Shown: positions 28,289 through 37,693, counted from the stretch's first letter. The stretch: 64,000 bases of DNA from Aureispira anguillae (GCF_026000115.1 NZ_AP026867.1:775501-839500), one strand, 5' to 3'. Notes: generated by a model not told the origin, from the letters alone. Program-made: numbers and translations.

Positions 28289-28345
28289 AAACCTTGTGAA
28301 TAGAAAAGTGTCCAAGTGACCAAATACTATTGACAAGGTTTTTTT
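28289..28345 (+). terminator. Rho-independent terminator of the kinase/regulator unit
   Basis: AAACCTTGTGAATAG pairs with CTATTGACAAGGTTT (15 positions, one mismatch) around a 23-base loop and runs into a T stretch of seven. It ends 18 bases before the DUF1800 start. Confidence 0.7.
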
Positions 28346-28362
28346 ATTTAATCAAAATACCT

Positions 28363-29754
28363 ATGACAAACGAACAAAAAATACAACATTTATATTGGCG
28401 GGCAGGTTTTGGTTTGTCTCCTGATGAATTCCAAAAAAAGAAAAAACAACCGTTGGATAAAGTCATTAAAAGCTTGTTTAAAGGAGCAAAAAAAATTACG
28501 CCCGTAAAAATACCGCATTATAATATGCCTTCGCAGGAGTCTTTCAAAAAGATGAGCAAAACGGAACGCCGTGAAAAACTCAAAGAAACGCAACAATTAA
28601 CCACCGAAGTGAATTTGAATTGGGTAAGACAGATGGTTTCTGATGATTACAACTGTTTACAAGAAAAAATGACCTTATTTTGGCATGGGCATTTTGCTTG
28701 TGAGTCCAAGCGTTTTGATCATGCTGCTCGACAAATTAATACCATTCGCCAGTATGCTTTGGGCAATTTTAGAGATTTAGTACTGGCAATTTCTAAAGAT
28801 GCTGCGATGATTATTTACCTGAATAATCAGCAAAATAAAAAAGACAGACCCAATGAGAATTATGCTCGTGAACTCATGGAGTTGTTTACAATTGGAAGAG
28901 GAAATTATACCGAGCAAGATATAAAAGAAGCGGCTCGTGCTTTTACGGGCTGGTTCTCTGAACGATTTACAGGGGAGTTTAAATTCACGGAGCGTCAACA
29001 TGATTTTGGACAAAAAACCTTTATGGGGAGAACAGGCGATTGGAATGGGGATGATATTATTGATATTATTTTGGAGCGCAAAGAAACCGCAACCTATCTA
29101 GCTACCAAGGTTTACCGCTATTTTGTGAATGAAAAAGTGGATGAACAACGAGTCGAAATTTTAGCAACAGTTTTGTACCAATCGAATTATCATATCGAAA
29201 CGATGATGCGAACCTTGTTTGAGAGCAGTTGGTTTTATGAACCTCAAAATGTAGGGGTGAAAATCAAATCACCTATTGAGTTATTGGTTGGAATGGGAAA
29301 GGTTTTGGGAATTAATTTTGGCAATAAAAAATCAGTGCTTTTTTCTCAACTGGCCTTGGGGCAGGTGCTTTTTAGACCTCCTAATGTGGCAGGTTGGCCT
29401 GGTGGAAAAACTTGGATAGATAATTCTACCTTGATGTTACGAATAAATTTTGCAGCGTTGATTTTTCAAAAAGCAGCCCTCAATTTAGAACTAAAAGATC
29501 AACCCGAAAGGGGGAAAGGAGGGCGGTTAAAAGACCTCGAAATTTCTGGAAGTATAGCCCCCATTGCCAATATATTTCAAGCAACTTCAACAACAAATCT
29601 AGGGCAGGCTCTAGGAGATTATATTTTACAGACTCGGGTGACTATTCAGGGCTCTTTTATCGAACAATTGGCAGAAAAAGAAAGCAATTATGAAGGAAAA
29701 ATAACGGCTTATATCTTGGGTATTATGAGTCTGCCAGAATATCAAATGTGTTAA
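28363..29754 (+). CDS. DUF1800 family protein
   Basis: A 463-residue protein starting MTNEQKIQHLYWRAGFGLSP. An upstream in-frame start would fall in the terminator T run. Family marks are the N-terminal HLYWRAGFG, LQEKMTLFWHGHFAC, NENYARELMELFTIGRGNYTE, EAARAFTGW, FGQKTFMGRTGDWNGDDIID, and PPNVAGWPGGKTWIDNSTL. No signal peptide is evident at this start. DUF1800 proteins have no established biochemical role but are nearly always encoded next to a DUF1501 protein, as here, which implies that the two work together. Confidence 0.9.
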   Translation: MTNEQKIQHLYWRAGFGLSPDEFQKKKKQPLDKVIKSLFKGAKKITPVKIPHYNMPSQESFKKMSKTERREKLKETQQLTTEVNLNWVRQMVSDDYNCLQEKMTLFWHGHFACESKRFDHAARQINTIRQYALGNFRDLVLAISKDAAMIIYLNNQQNKKDRPNENYARELMELFTIGRGNYTEQDIKEAARAFTGWFSERFTGEFKFTERQHDFGQKTFMGRTGDWNGDDIIDIILERKETATYLATKVYRYFVNEKVDEQRVEILATVLYQSNYHIETMMRTLFESSWFYEPQNVGVKIKSPIELLVGMGKVLGINFGNKKSVLFSQLALGQVLFRPPNVAGWPGGKTWIDNSTLMLRINFAALIFQKAALNLELKDQPERGKGGRLKDLEISGSIAPIANIFQATSTTNLGQALGDYILQTRVTIQGSFIEQLAEKESNYEGKITAYILGIMSLPEYQMC

Positions 29755-29817
29755 ACGCTTCTTGTGCTCCATTGTGAGAGAACCAACATTTACTAATGCC
29801 TCTTGAAAAGAAATAAT

Positions 29818-31023
29818 ATGAAAAATATATCTCGTCGTCAATTCATTCAACGTTCCAGTTTAGCAACAGCAGGAACCATGACCTTGCCTTTGTTTTTACG
29901 GGCATTTGAGCGCCCCAATTTGTTCAATAACAATCCTAAGAAATTGGTCGTGGTTCAATTTTCGGGTGGCAATGATGGTTTGAATGCCATTGTTCCCTAT
30001 TCCAATGATATTTACTATAAAAATAGACCAACCATCGCTGTAAAGGCTAGTAAAGTATTAAAAGCAACCGATGAATTGGGATTTAACCCCAAACTGAAAG
30101 TGTTGCAATCGCTTTATGATAGTGGCGATGTTTGTATCATCAATAATATTGGTTATCCCAACCCTGATCGATCGCATTTTCGATCTATGGATATTTGGCA
30201 TACAGCAAGTGATTCCAATGAGTTTTTATCAACAGGTTGGCTAGGGCGTTACTTGGATAGTAACTGTGCCGATTGTTCCAATCCCCATCATGCTATTGAA
30301 ATTGATGATACCCTTAGTCTGGCTCTCAAAGGGGAAGGAATGAGTGGTTTTGCGATGAAAAATCCCAATCAGTTGAGAAATACAACGCATAGTAAAATTG
30401 TTCAAGCTGTAGCTCAACATCATCACGACCACGACCACGAAGAGAATGTTGCTTATTTATACAAAACATTAACCAATACAGTTGCTTCTGCGGATTATAT
30501 TTATGAAAAATCAAAGGTATACCGTTCTACAGGAACCTACCCCAAAGGAAAATTAGGAAAAGAGTTAAAACAAATTGCCGAATTGATCATCTCGGAATCC
30601 GATACACAGATTTATTATGTTACAATAGGAGGTTTTGATACGCACAACAATCAAGTAAATCAGCAGGAGCGTTTATTAGGGAGCTATTCAGAGGCGATGA
30701 CAGCTTTTGTAAAGGATTTGAAGAAAAACAATAAGTGGGAAGATACCTTAGTGATGACCTTTTCAGAATTTGGGCGCAGGGTTGCCGAGAATGGCAGCAG
30801 GGGAACAGACCATGGTAAGGGAAACAACCTTTATTTGATGGGTGGGAAGCTCAAAAAGCAGGGATTTTATAATCAAGGACCTGATTTAAGTAGACTGGAT
30901 CGAGGAGATGTGCAATTTTCCGTAGATTTTAGGCGAGTTTATGCTACCATTCTAAAAGATTGGTTAAAAACTAACGATCAGGCTATTTTAAAACAGCAAT
31001 TCCAAAGTTTAGGTATTGTTTAA
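29818..31023 (+). CDS. DUF1501 family protein with Tat signal
   Basis: A 401-residue protein. The N-terminus MKNISRRQFIQRS plus a hydrophobic stretch to LPLFLRAF is a twin-arginine export signal, so it is probably exported folded to the periplasm. The core shows the alkaline-phosphatase/sulfatase-like DUF1501 pattern: LVVVQFSGGNDGLNAIVPY, PNPDRSHFRSMDIWHTA, GGFDTHNNQ, MTFSEFGRRVAENGSRGTDHG. The His-rich stretch QHHHDHDHEEN at about 200 is unusual and might bind metal. I chose the ATG at 29818, since an upstream TTG would add five residues. It is the companion of the DUF1800 gene 63 bases upstream. Its last 15 bases overlap the convergent flavoprotein gene. Confidence 0.9.
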   Translation: MKNISRRQFIQRSSLATAGTMTLPLFLRAFERPNLFNNNPKKLVVVQFSGGNDGLNAIVPYSNDIYYKNRPTIAVKASKVLKATDELGFNPKLKVLQSLYDSGDVCIINNIGYPNPDRSHFRSMDIWHTASDSNEFLSTGWLGRYLDSNCADCSNPHHAIEIDDTLSLALKGEGMSGFAMKNPNQLRNTTHSKIVQAVAQHHHDHDHEENVAYLYKTLTNTVASADYIYEKSKVYRSTGTYPKGKLGKELKQIAELIISESDTQIYYVTIGGFDTHNNQVNQQERLLGSYSEAMTAFVKDLKKNNKWEDTLVMTFSEFGRRVAENGSRGTDHGKGNNLYLMGGKLKKQGFYNQGPDLSRLDRGDVQFSVDFRRVYATILKDWLKTNDQAILKQQFQSLGIV

Positions 31024-32130
31024 TGCTACTGTTTGTTGATATTTTGCCCAAAAGGGAGCCTGAGGCCAGCGCTTTTCTAATTGGTAGAAGTGTTGGCGCA
31101 TGGCTAAATATTGCTTGTAACGTTCTTTGGTGATGGATTGAAAATTAATAAATCTACTTTTGGGTTGTGTGATTTTTTGTTGTAAGGTCTGAGCGGCTGC
31201 AATGCCGTTCGACATAGATTTCATAATCCCTTGTGAGGTAATTGGGTCATAAGCAGTGGCTGCATCACCAATCGCAATCCAATGTCTACCCACCATTTTG
31301 TCCAAGCAGAAAGAGGGGGCGGGAAAACCTTTGAAGGTTTCTTTTTTTAATTGCATCTTACGAGTAGATTGGCTAATGACAGGGAGTTGATCCAATAGTT
31401 TTTGCCAAGTTTCTACCTGTTGCAATTTTCGTTGTTTTATGGTGATGGCATCGGTATACAACCCCACCAAAAACTGATGTTGTGGCAGTCGAGCAGCATA
31501 CCACCAGCCATATTCAGAAGCTTCTATTTGGGTTAATTTGGAAATAGGGGTATGGATAGGATCAAATTCAAATCTTGCCGCTAAGCAAATTAAGGGCTCT
31601 GTATGGATTTTTTTGCTACCCTGTTGTAACGCAAAAAGCGAACGACTGCCTGTGGCATCAACCACCAACTGAGCTTGGATGATTTGCTCTTTGGAGTTGG
31701 AATCTTGAAGGACCAACTCAAAACCACCAGTCGTCAATTTAGAAGCTCGTTTGTACTGGGTATTTAGAAGACAATGTGTGCCTGCTTTTTGGGCTTCCCT
31801 AAATAAAAAACGATCAAACCTACTTCGATCTAGATGCCAACCATGCCCATAAGGACTCAACAAAAAGTCATTGTAGCCCCTCTTGTTATCCCCCCAATAG
31901 GAACAACTTCCATAACAAGGATCGTGTTTTTCAGCTTTAAAAGCATTCCAAATGCCCAAGTGCCTAAGAATGGTCTTGGATTCAGGGGGGATGCTTTCTC
32001 CAATTTTAAATTGGTCGTGTGCACCGCTTTCTATAATAACAACCTCCTTAATTCCTAAACGAGCAAGGGCAAGGGCACAACTACTTCCAGCAGGGCCTCC
32101 TCCTATGATGGCTATTTGATACGAATTCAT
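31009..32130 (-). CDS. LodB-like FAD-dependent oxidoreductase (probable CTQ cofactor maturation enzyme)
   Basis: A 373-residue flavoprotein of the tryptophan-halogenase/geranylgeranyl-reductase type. N-terminal IAIIGGGPAGSSCALALA is the FAD-binding Rossmann motif, IGESIPPESKTIL is the GES(L/I)PP motif of the group, and WIAIGDAATAYDPITSQG is the GD motif contacting FAD. LodB, the flavoprotein partner of LodA, is needed to build the cysteine tryptophylquinone cofactor. Encoded directly after a LodA/GoxA-like gene on the same strand, this protein very probably has that role. No halogenase Lys/Glu active-site motif was recognised. Its 3' end overlaps the DUF1501 gene by 15 bases. Confidence 0.8.
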   Translation of the reverse strand: MNSYQIAIIGGGPAGSSCALALARLGIKEVVIIESGAHDQFKIGESIPPESKTILRHLGIWNAFKAEKHDPCYGSCSYWGDNKRGYNDFLLSPYGHGWHLDRSRFDRFLFREAQKAGTHCLLNTQYKRASKLTTGGFELVLQDSNSKEQIIQAQLVVDATGSRSLFALQQGSKKIHTEPLICLAARFEFDPIHTPISKLTQIEASEYGWWYAARLPQHQFLVGLYTDAITIKQRKLQQVETWQKLLDQLPVISQSTRKMQLKKETFKGFPAPSFCLDKMVGRHWIAIGDAATAYDPITSQGIMKSMSNGIAAAQTLQQKITQPKSRFINFQSITKERYKQYLAMRQHFYQLEKRWPQAPFWAKYQQTVALNNT

Positions 32131-32177
32131 GCAGTCTAATTAATCAAACAAAACGATTGATGGATATTTGTAGAAAT

Positions 32178-32206
32178 AAACACTAGACTCTTAAAGCCTA
32201 GTGTTT
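32178..32206 (-). other. Hairpin between LodA-like and LodB-like genes
   Basis: AAACACTAG and CTAGTGTTT form a nine-pair stem with an 11-base loop, 20 bases past the LodA-like stop. There is no long T run on the minus strand. It could be a partial terminator that lowers expression of the maturation gene, or an mRNA stabiliser. Confidence 0.45.
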
Positions 32207-32225
32207 TATAATTGTAGCGTATTGT

Positions 32226-34601
32226 TTACGCTTTTTCGTTGTTCCTAAAATGAGGACACAAACGAATGGGATCAGGGTTATCTAAAGGGGGATAGACTTT
32301 ATCGGTAACGGTGTTGGGCCAAGGGAGTACTTGATTGCTCTCATCTTTATTAAATTGGCTTTCTACTTCCAAGAAGTAAGAAGGATCATAATTTTGAGGA
32401 TAGCCTTCTATCGCCACTCCTTGAATAATGGTTCCTATTTTGTGCCAATTGGTTAAGATATGTCTACGCACTTGATAACGCCCAACGGACTGTGCACCCA
32501 TAAATAAGCCTTGTTCTACATTCGTACCTGCCCCTCTAACAGAAAAACGCTGTCTAGGCAAAGTACCATTATTGCGCACCAAATCTTCGTAGGTATAAAC
32601 GGCTACAGGACGTTGTGCTGGCCAAGACCAAAATAGGGAAGTATTGACATTGCCTGCATAAACATTGGATTTAATCACAGCATTTTCAGTGATGGTAACA
32701 ATGTATTGTTCGACACAATCTTCACTGGTAGAAGGCTCTGCTTTTAGAATTAAGATTTCCAGTTGTTGGTCAAAGCTCATTTGCCCTGTGGGGGTTGGAT
32801 ATAAAAATACTTGCCCTCTAATGGTCTCAAGCTCGGCAATTACTGTTTTGGGCAAATAAGTATTGTTCAAAGCAATAATAGAAGCTTGGTTTAATTCATA
32901 GCTGACGGTAATGTCACCACCTGGGTTAGGAGCAGGCGTATGTGTGGCACAAGAATTATAATCGGTATGCCAAGGAATAGACATGAATTTGCATAAGTCG
33001 CCAGGCTCTACAGGGGCGGTTCTAAGAGGAACATAACCAACGCCAAGAAACGGATTATCTGTGGTGGCAGTGCTATAATCCATTATTTGTTTATTGACTC
33101 GAAAGGGACCAACAGTAGGTTTTGTCCAATTGGTATTGTATAAATTAGTGTCTCGAACAATAAAGGTTAGGTCAATTCCTGGGCTAAAACGCCCCCCCAA
33201 ACAATTGGCTAGAACGGCCTTGTCTAGATATTCGCCAGGACCTAAGTTCTTTTTAGTTGCTCCTACGCATTTATTGTTCATCCATTGTTCCATAAAGAAA
33301 TATTGGCTGGTAGAAACCGATAGAAAGCTTTTTTCAGAATCGCCCAGTGCAAGTGGCATCAGAGGAGAACCATTTTCTGCTTGAGCAGGAATATTAGGAT
33401 TTCTAATAAAAGACAAGGCATCAAAAGGAGGCTTGTTTTCTGTTAAATTAGAAAAAGTCTGATGGGATTTAATCGCTTTATCAGGCAGATTGGTATTCCA
33501 CATCTGTAAGTGCGCCGCATTTAAGGTAGGATAAACATCATCGTGAAAGTAAGGTTGATAATTAGTGTTGTATTGCCCATTTGCATAAATCGAAGGTTCT
33601 AAGCCCAATTCTTCTAGCCAAGTCATATAAACGTCGTCCCATAGAGAAACAACATTTAGGGTTTGAGGGGCATAAGCGGGGTCTGTGGCAACCACCCAAG
33701 CACTTCCTTCTATGGTATGATGTGTATTGTCGTCAAAAATTAAAACTGCATTGACAGGACCATCACCCGTGTCATCCAGCCAATTGTCATTGTTAACATC
33801 ATGATCTAACACGGCATTGGGATCGGGGTCTCCATTCATATCAAAACCACAGGCTTTTCCATAGCCACCCAACACCAATAGGTGCCCATTAACTTCCGTT
33901 TGCAATTCACCAATGTAATCAATCAATTCACTGCTATCGTTATAAGCACTAGGATCGCCATCACTGGCAGGAAAAGAAACAGGATAACTATTGATCGTTT
34001 TGATTTCTCCATCTATTGGGTCCCAATAGGTAGGAACGGTTGTTTTATTGAATAAGACAGTCTCATTAGCACTTGCCTGAATGACCCTAGGACCAGCGTC
34101 TGTCATTAATTTTTGAAGTCGAGTTTTGTTGCTAGGGTCTGCTGTTCCTGCAAAATTAGGATTTCTCATTTCAGGAGTGTTGCCATTGGCATAAGCCTCA
34201 ATGCCTGCTTCTGGTTCTACCCACGAATTGGCTTTTTTATTGGCCAAGTGAACCATCCAAACAATATCTGCAACCTTTTTTTGAACGCCATTGATGGTGA
34301 CGGTAGAACCTATGATTACTTCCTCACCGCCACCAGAAGGGTAGCTCAAGGTATCGGGGTCTTGGTATTGATAAATTTTGAAACGAGCAGCTTGTTTTTT
34401 TAGTTTGCCAGCCGCATCTCGGATGTCATCACTACTAATTGGAGTTGCATCTGTGCCTTTTTTGATGGGTAATCCCCCAGAAAGTGCCCCTGTGGTATGT
34501 TCCCCTGCCATCGTTTGAGGCTCTATATAATAATCTTCACTGTTTCCAACTCTAGCAAAACCGATAGCTGGATGAATACGAAAATTTGTTTTTAATGTCA
34601 T
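32226..34601 (-). CDS. LodA/GoxA family CTQ-dependent amino-acid oxidase or dehydrogenase
   Basis: A 791-residue quinoprotein. The N-terminus has the family pattern FRIHPAIGFARVGNSEDYYI, then LKKQAARFKIYQY and VWMVHLANKKANSWVE. The two residues expected to form cysteine tryptophylquinone are Cys467 in LANCLGGRFSPGIDLTF (the AnCxGGxFxPGIE motif) and Trp544 in MSIPWHTDYNSC (the PWQxDxxxC motif). Known members oxidise lysine or glycine with oxygen, releasing hydrogen peroxide. The substrate here cannot be read from sequence. No signal peptide is visible, as in LodA. It lies between a cytochrome c-like gene upstream and a LodB-like gene downstream, a three-gene leftward unit. Confidence 0.85.
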   Translation of the reverse strand: MTLKTNFRIHPAIGFARVGNSEDYYIEPQTMAGEHTTGALSGGLPIKKGTDATPISSDDIRDAAGKLKKQAARFKIYQYQDPDTLSYPSGGGEEVIIGSTVTINGVQKKVADIVWMVHLANKKANSWVEPEAGIEAYANGNTPEMRNPNFAGTADPSNKTRLQKLMTDAGPRVIQASANETVLFNKTTVPTYWDPIDGEIKTINSYPVSFPASDGDPSAYNDSSELIDYIGELQTEVNGHLLVLGGYGKACGFDMNGDPDPNAVLDHDVNNDNWLDDTGDGPVNAVLIFDDNTHHTIEGSAWVVATDPAYAPQTLNVVSLWDDVYMTWLEELGLEPSIYANGQYNTNYQPYFHDDVYPTLNAAHLQMWNTNLPDKAIKSHQTFSNLTENKPPFDALSFIRNPNIPAQAENGSPLMPLALGDSEKSFLSVSTSQYFFMEQWMNNKCVGATKKNLGPGEYLDKAVLANCLGGRFSPGIDLTFIVRDTNLYNTNWTKPTVGPFRVNKQIMDYSTATTDNPFLGVGYVPLRTAPVEPGDLCKFMSIPWHTDYNSCATHTPAPNPGGDITVSYELNQASIIALNNTYLPKTVIAELETIRGQVFLYPTPTGQMSFDQQLEILILKAEPSTSEDCVEQYIVTITENAVIKSNVYAGNVNTSLFWSWPAQRPVAVYTYEDLVRNNGTLPRQRFSVRGAGTNVEQGLFMGAQSVGRYQVRRHILTNWHKIGTIIQGVAIEGYPQNYDPSYFLEVESQFNKDESNQVLPWPNTVTDKVYPPLDNPDPIRLCPHFRNNEKA

Positions 34602-34659
34602 AATTCTATTTTTTGCTTATTCTCTAAAAAGGAATAAGAATTTGGTTGATTAATAGGGC

Positions 34660-35967
34660 TTATTTGGTACGATCAATACGCTTGTCTGTGGCTACAGAAT
34701 CCAAATAATTTTGTAGAATGATGTGACTCGTTAGTACATTCTTACCAGCTACGGTTAACGATGGGTTAAAGGTGTTGGTGACTGCCATGCTATTGTGGCA
34801 ACTGAAGCATTCGTTTTCAGAGCGAATATTTTGAGTAAAGGATTCAATAACCGTATTGGATAGGCGAGTAGAGCCTGTAATTCTTGGCGTAGGATCATTG
34901 TTGGGTGTCCAATTGGGAACTAAATCATTATTAACTTTGAACCAAATTGCGCCAACCTCCCTATAGTTTTTCCAAACAGAACCATTGGGTAATTGACGGT
35001 GTACACTTGCATTTAAAGAATCTATATTGGCATTGTTGGTACTGTCGCCAGCTCCATTTCTATATTGACGGAATATTTGGCTAACAGGAGATAGTTTTTG
35101 AGTGGCTTCGTCCAATTGAACAATTGCTTCGTTAAATTGGTTACAATCGGCTGCGGGTGTCCCTGCTTTATAGAAGGTGTAATTTTGATCTGAAACAGGT
35201 GCATTGATGTTGTTATTGGTGTCAATGGTAGGACTATTGTTGATGTGCTCAAAGGTAGCCCAAATAAACTCAGGATGATTTTCAACCACAACAGCAATGT
35301 GAAAACCAACTAACGCTACTGTTTGATTAACTGTTTCGTCTGATAGTGCAATTTTTTCACCTTCTTTTTTTAGTAGATATAAATCTGCTGATGTGGTGTA
35401 AAAATCACTTGCATCTTCTCCTTCTTCTACAATTTTCCAGGCTGCTTTTAGTGAAAAAGAACCATTGGGAAAGTTGGTATTAGGAGCAATATTTTTTAAT
35501 CCATTGGTGGTGTACAGGCTAGAATCAATGGCAAAATTTCTATAAATATCATTGATCATCATGGTTGTATAAACAGCTCGACCATTTTGATCAATTAAAA
35601 TACCTGCTGGTCCTCCTGCTTGCACAATACCACCTAAGGTATGACTAGTAGGATTTTCTGCATTAGGATTAATGGCTTGATCATTGAACAAGGTCTCAAA
35701 ACGTAGTTGCCCATTATCAACAGTTTCGGTCAGCCATAAGAAATATTGCCATGAGATTTGATGAAAATCACAATTGTTTGGATCACTCGGAAAATTTTGA
35801 TAATCAGGTTCTGGTACTGCTCCTACAAACCATGCAGGATCGGCTGTGCAAGCTGTACTTTTGGGTGGATCAACAACAGGATTAGGTGCTGGTTTTGAAG
35901 AGAAGTAGTAAGCAAGTGCTATAATTGCTATCAATAGTACTACACTAATTATAATAGACTTCTTCAT
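34660..35967 (-). CDS. Membrane-anchored monohaem cytochrome c-like protein
   Basis: A 435-residue protein with an N-terminal membrane anchor or signal (SIIISVVLLIAIIALAYYF), a Pro-rich spacer (PAPNPVVDPPK) and a large domain I do not recognise. Near the C-terminus it has a haem c motif, CFSCH (Cys387, Cys390, His391), followed by a Met-containing stretch (NSMAV) that may hold the axial ligand. Topology would place the haem in the periplasm. The gene starts the cytochrome / LodA-like / LodB-like unit, with a 58-base gap to the quinoprotein. I infer that it may accept electrons from the quinoprotein. Only the CxxCH motif and the context support this. Confidence 0.65.
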   Translation of the reverse strand: MKKSIIISVVLLIAIIALAYYFSSKPAPNPVVDPPKSTACTADPAWFVGAVPEPDYQNFPSDPNNCDFHQISWQYFLWLTETVDNGQLRFETLFNDQAINPNAENPTSHTLGGIVQAGGPAGILIDQNGRAVYTTMMINDIYRNFAIDSSLYTTNGLKNIAPNTNFPNGSFSLKAAWKIVEEGEDASDFYTTSADLYLLKKEGEKIALSDETVNQTVALVGFHIAVVVENHPEFIWATFEHINNSPTIDTNNNINAPVSDQNYTFYKAGTPAADCNQFNEAIVQLDEATQKLSPVSQIFRQYRNGAGDSTNNANIDSLNASVHRQLPNGSVWKNYREVGAIWFKVNNDLVPNWTPNNDPTPRITGSTRLSNTVIESFTQNIRSENECFSCHNSMAVTNTFNPSLTVAGKNVLTSHIILQNYLDSVATDKRIDRTK

Positions 35968-36042
35968 AAAATAGTTTTAATTGGTTGTAGAATAATGTTG
36001 TTTTTTCTGTGGGGAAGGAGCTGTTTTGTTAAATACTGGGTT

Positions 36043-36069
36043 GTTTTAAGCGGCTTAGCTGCTTAAAAC
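36043..36069. promoter_or_regulatory. Strong hairpin upstream of the cytochrome/LodA unit
   Basis: GTTTTAAGCGGC pairs with GCTGCTTAAAAC (12 pairs, one G-T) around a TTA triloop, about 76 bases upstream of the cytochrome gene start. No T run follows on either strand, so a terminator is less likely than an operator or leader structure. The rest of the 355-base gap (35968-36322) is AT-rich and shows nothing else. Confidence 0.4.
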
Positions 36070-36322
36070 ATGGTTGAAGAATCGTTTATGCTGAATGTTG
36101 TATTTTTTATAGAAATGCTGCCAATGATGTCCTACAAATATGGGATATTAAATACGATCTATCTAGCGTATAAATACCTGTTTTACTAAAGTACGTATTT
36201 ATATCTATTAATTTATATTTTATTATAAAATAAATTATATAAGCGCTATCGTATTGGCTTTTATAGGATTAAAAGATAATCTATATAGAAGAGGGCAAGC
36301 AAGGATTAGATCGTTGTTAGAG

Positions 36323-37693
36323 TTAGGATTCGAAATCAAAAGCTGTAGCAACTAGATAATTTCTGGTATCTTTTTCTTTTAGTTGGACAAATAATTGGTG
36401 ATCGTTGCAATAGAGATGAAATAATCGCTGTTCTGGAGCCAGTTTTATCCGCTTGGTTTTAAGTGTGCGCAATTGAACTAACTGAATGGTCGACTGAGCA
36501 GATGAGTTATAATTAGTGGATGCAAAGTATTCATTTGAAAAGCAAGAAACATTAGGAGATAATGAGTTGCGAAGGACTAAACGAGACTCTGTTTCATTGT
36601 TTTGGATAAAGCTATAGGTTTGGAGTTTGGTATAATTAGGAAAATTTTCTGATGCTGATGGGGGAGCCGTCGTAAGAATAAATCCATAAGGATGCTGCCA
36701 ACCACTCTGAATTCTGAGGCGTTCATCGGCTGTTATACCCCCATAAGGATGTTCCTCATTATGAACTTTGGGGAGTTGATAAGCTGGTGTAAACCCTTTT
36801 AGTGGATAAATTCTTTGCCTGCGAAGTTGAAAAGAGCTGTCTGTTGAGGATTGGCTATGCTTATTTTTGAAATTCCTAGGGCCGTACTCAAAACTTAGTA
36901 ACTCTTGTGGATTCTCGATGTTAACAGGTGAATCGTCAATGATGTAATGATGTTGTTTGCTTAGGCTGTCAAAGATAAAATGGTGTGCTTTAAAATGATA
37001 ATATCGATCCCAGTTGCAGTTGGTTGAAGCAAAACAAGCATTGAGGGTACGATAAGTTTTTTTAAATGCTTCTCCTTCTTTGGTTTGAATCTCAAAAAAA
37101 TCCCCTGTATTATCATCAATAAATACTTGTATATGAATAGCACCAAATGTATCATAGTAGTAAGCATCCAAAAAGAGTAAATCCTTAGAGCGTTCCATTG
37201 TCATTTTTAGCGTTCGATGCGGCCAGTTAATTTGCCATAGTGCTTTGTGGTCACTCAGAAAGCGTAGGTCTCTAGGACGGTCCATCGTAAATTCTAAGGT
37301 TCGATGCGGCCAGTCAATTTGCCATACCGTTTCTAAGTTATCCATATTGATTTTGTACAATGTTTGGTTTGGAAAGACTAGATAAATACTATTTTCGAAG
37401 GAAAAAAGGGATCCCCAATCATTGAATTCGCCAGGAAGTCTTTTGCGTCTGGTTTCTTTTCCTGTAACTGGATCCAGTTGAATCAAATAAAATATAGACA
37501 AATCTGTATCTAAATAAGAATAGACCAATGAATGGTTAGAAACAGCGAGTTGTGAGCGTTCATCAAAAGGAATGCGCCATTGCTGTTTTTTGTCCAATTG
37601 AAGTTGGGCATCTCTTTGGTAAGGAACAATAAAAAGATTAAAGAATACAAGTAGACTACCAATAATCAATAATTGAAGTAGTATTTTTTTCAT
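36323..37693 (-). CDS. Membrane-anchored beta-propeller-like protein, function unknown
   Basis: A 456-residue protein starting MKKILLQLLIIGSLLVFFNL, an uncleaved anchor or signal. The frame is open for 34 more codons upstream, but the ATG at 37693 gives a clean signal. The body has PQQ/WD-like propeller phrases (YLIQLDPVTGKETRRKRL, LYKINMDNLETVWQIDWP). A tandem duplication of 29 codons is visible: WQIDWPHRTLEFTMDRPRDL is followed 29 residues later by WQINWPHRTLKMTMERSKDL, with DNA nearly identical over GTTCGATGCGGCCAG and its surroundings. No catalytic motif is seen. It is divergent from thyA, with 124 bases between starts. Confidence 0.6.
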   Translation of the reverse strand: MKKILLQLLIIGSLLVFFNLFIVPYQRDAQLQLDKKQQWRIPFDERSQLAVSNHSLVYSYLDTDLSIFYLIQLDPVTGKETRRKRLPGEFNDWGSLFSFENSIYLVFPNQTLYKINMDNLETVWQIDWPHRTLEFTMDRPRDLRFLSDHKALWQINWPHRTLKMTMERSKDLLFLDAYYYDTFGAIHIQVFIDDNTGDFFEIQTKEGEAFKKTYRTLNACFASTNCNWDRYYHFKAHHFIFDSLSKQHHYIIDDSPVNIENPQELLSFEYGPRNFKNKHSQSSTDSSFQLRRQRIYPLKGFTPAYQLPKVHNEEHPYGGITADERLRIQSGWQHPYGFILTTAPPSASENFPNYTKLQTYSFIQNNETESRLVLRNSLSPNVSCFSNEYFASTNYNSSAQSTIQLVQLRTLKTKRIKLAPEQRLFHLYCNDHQLFVQLKEKDTRNYLVATAFDFES

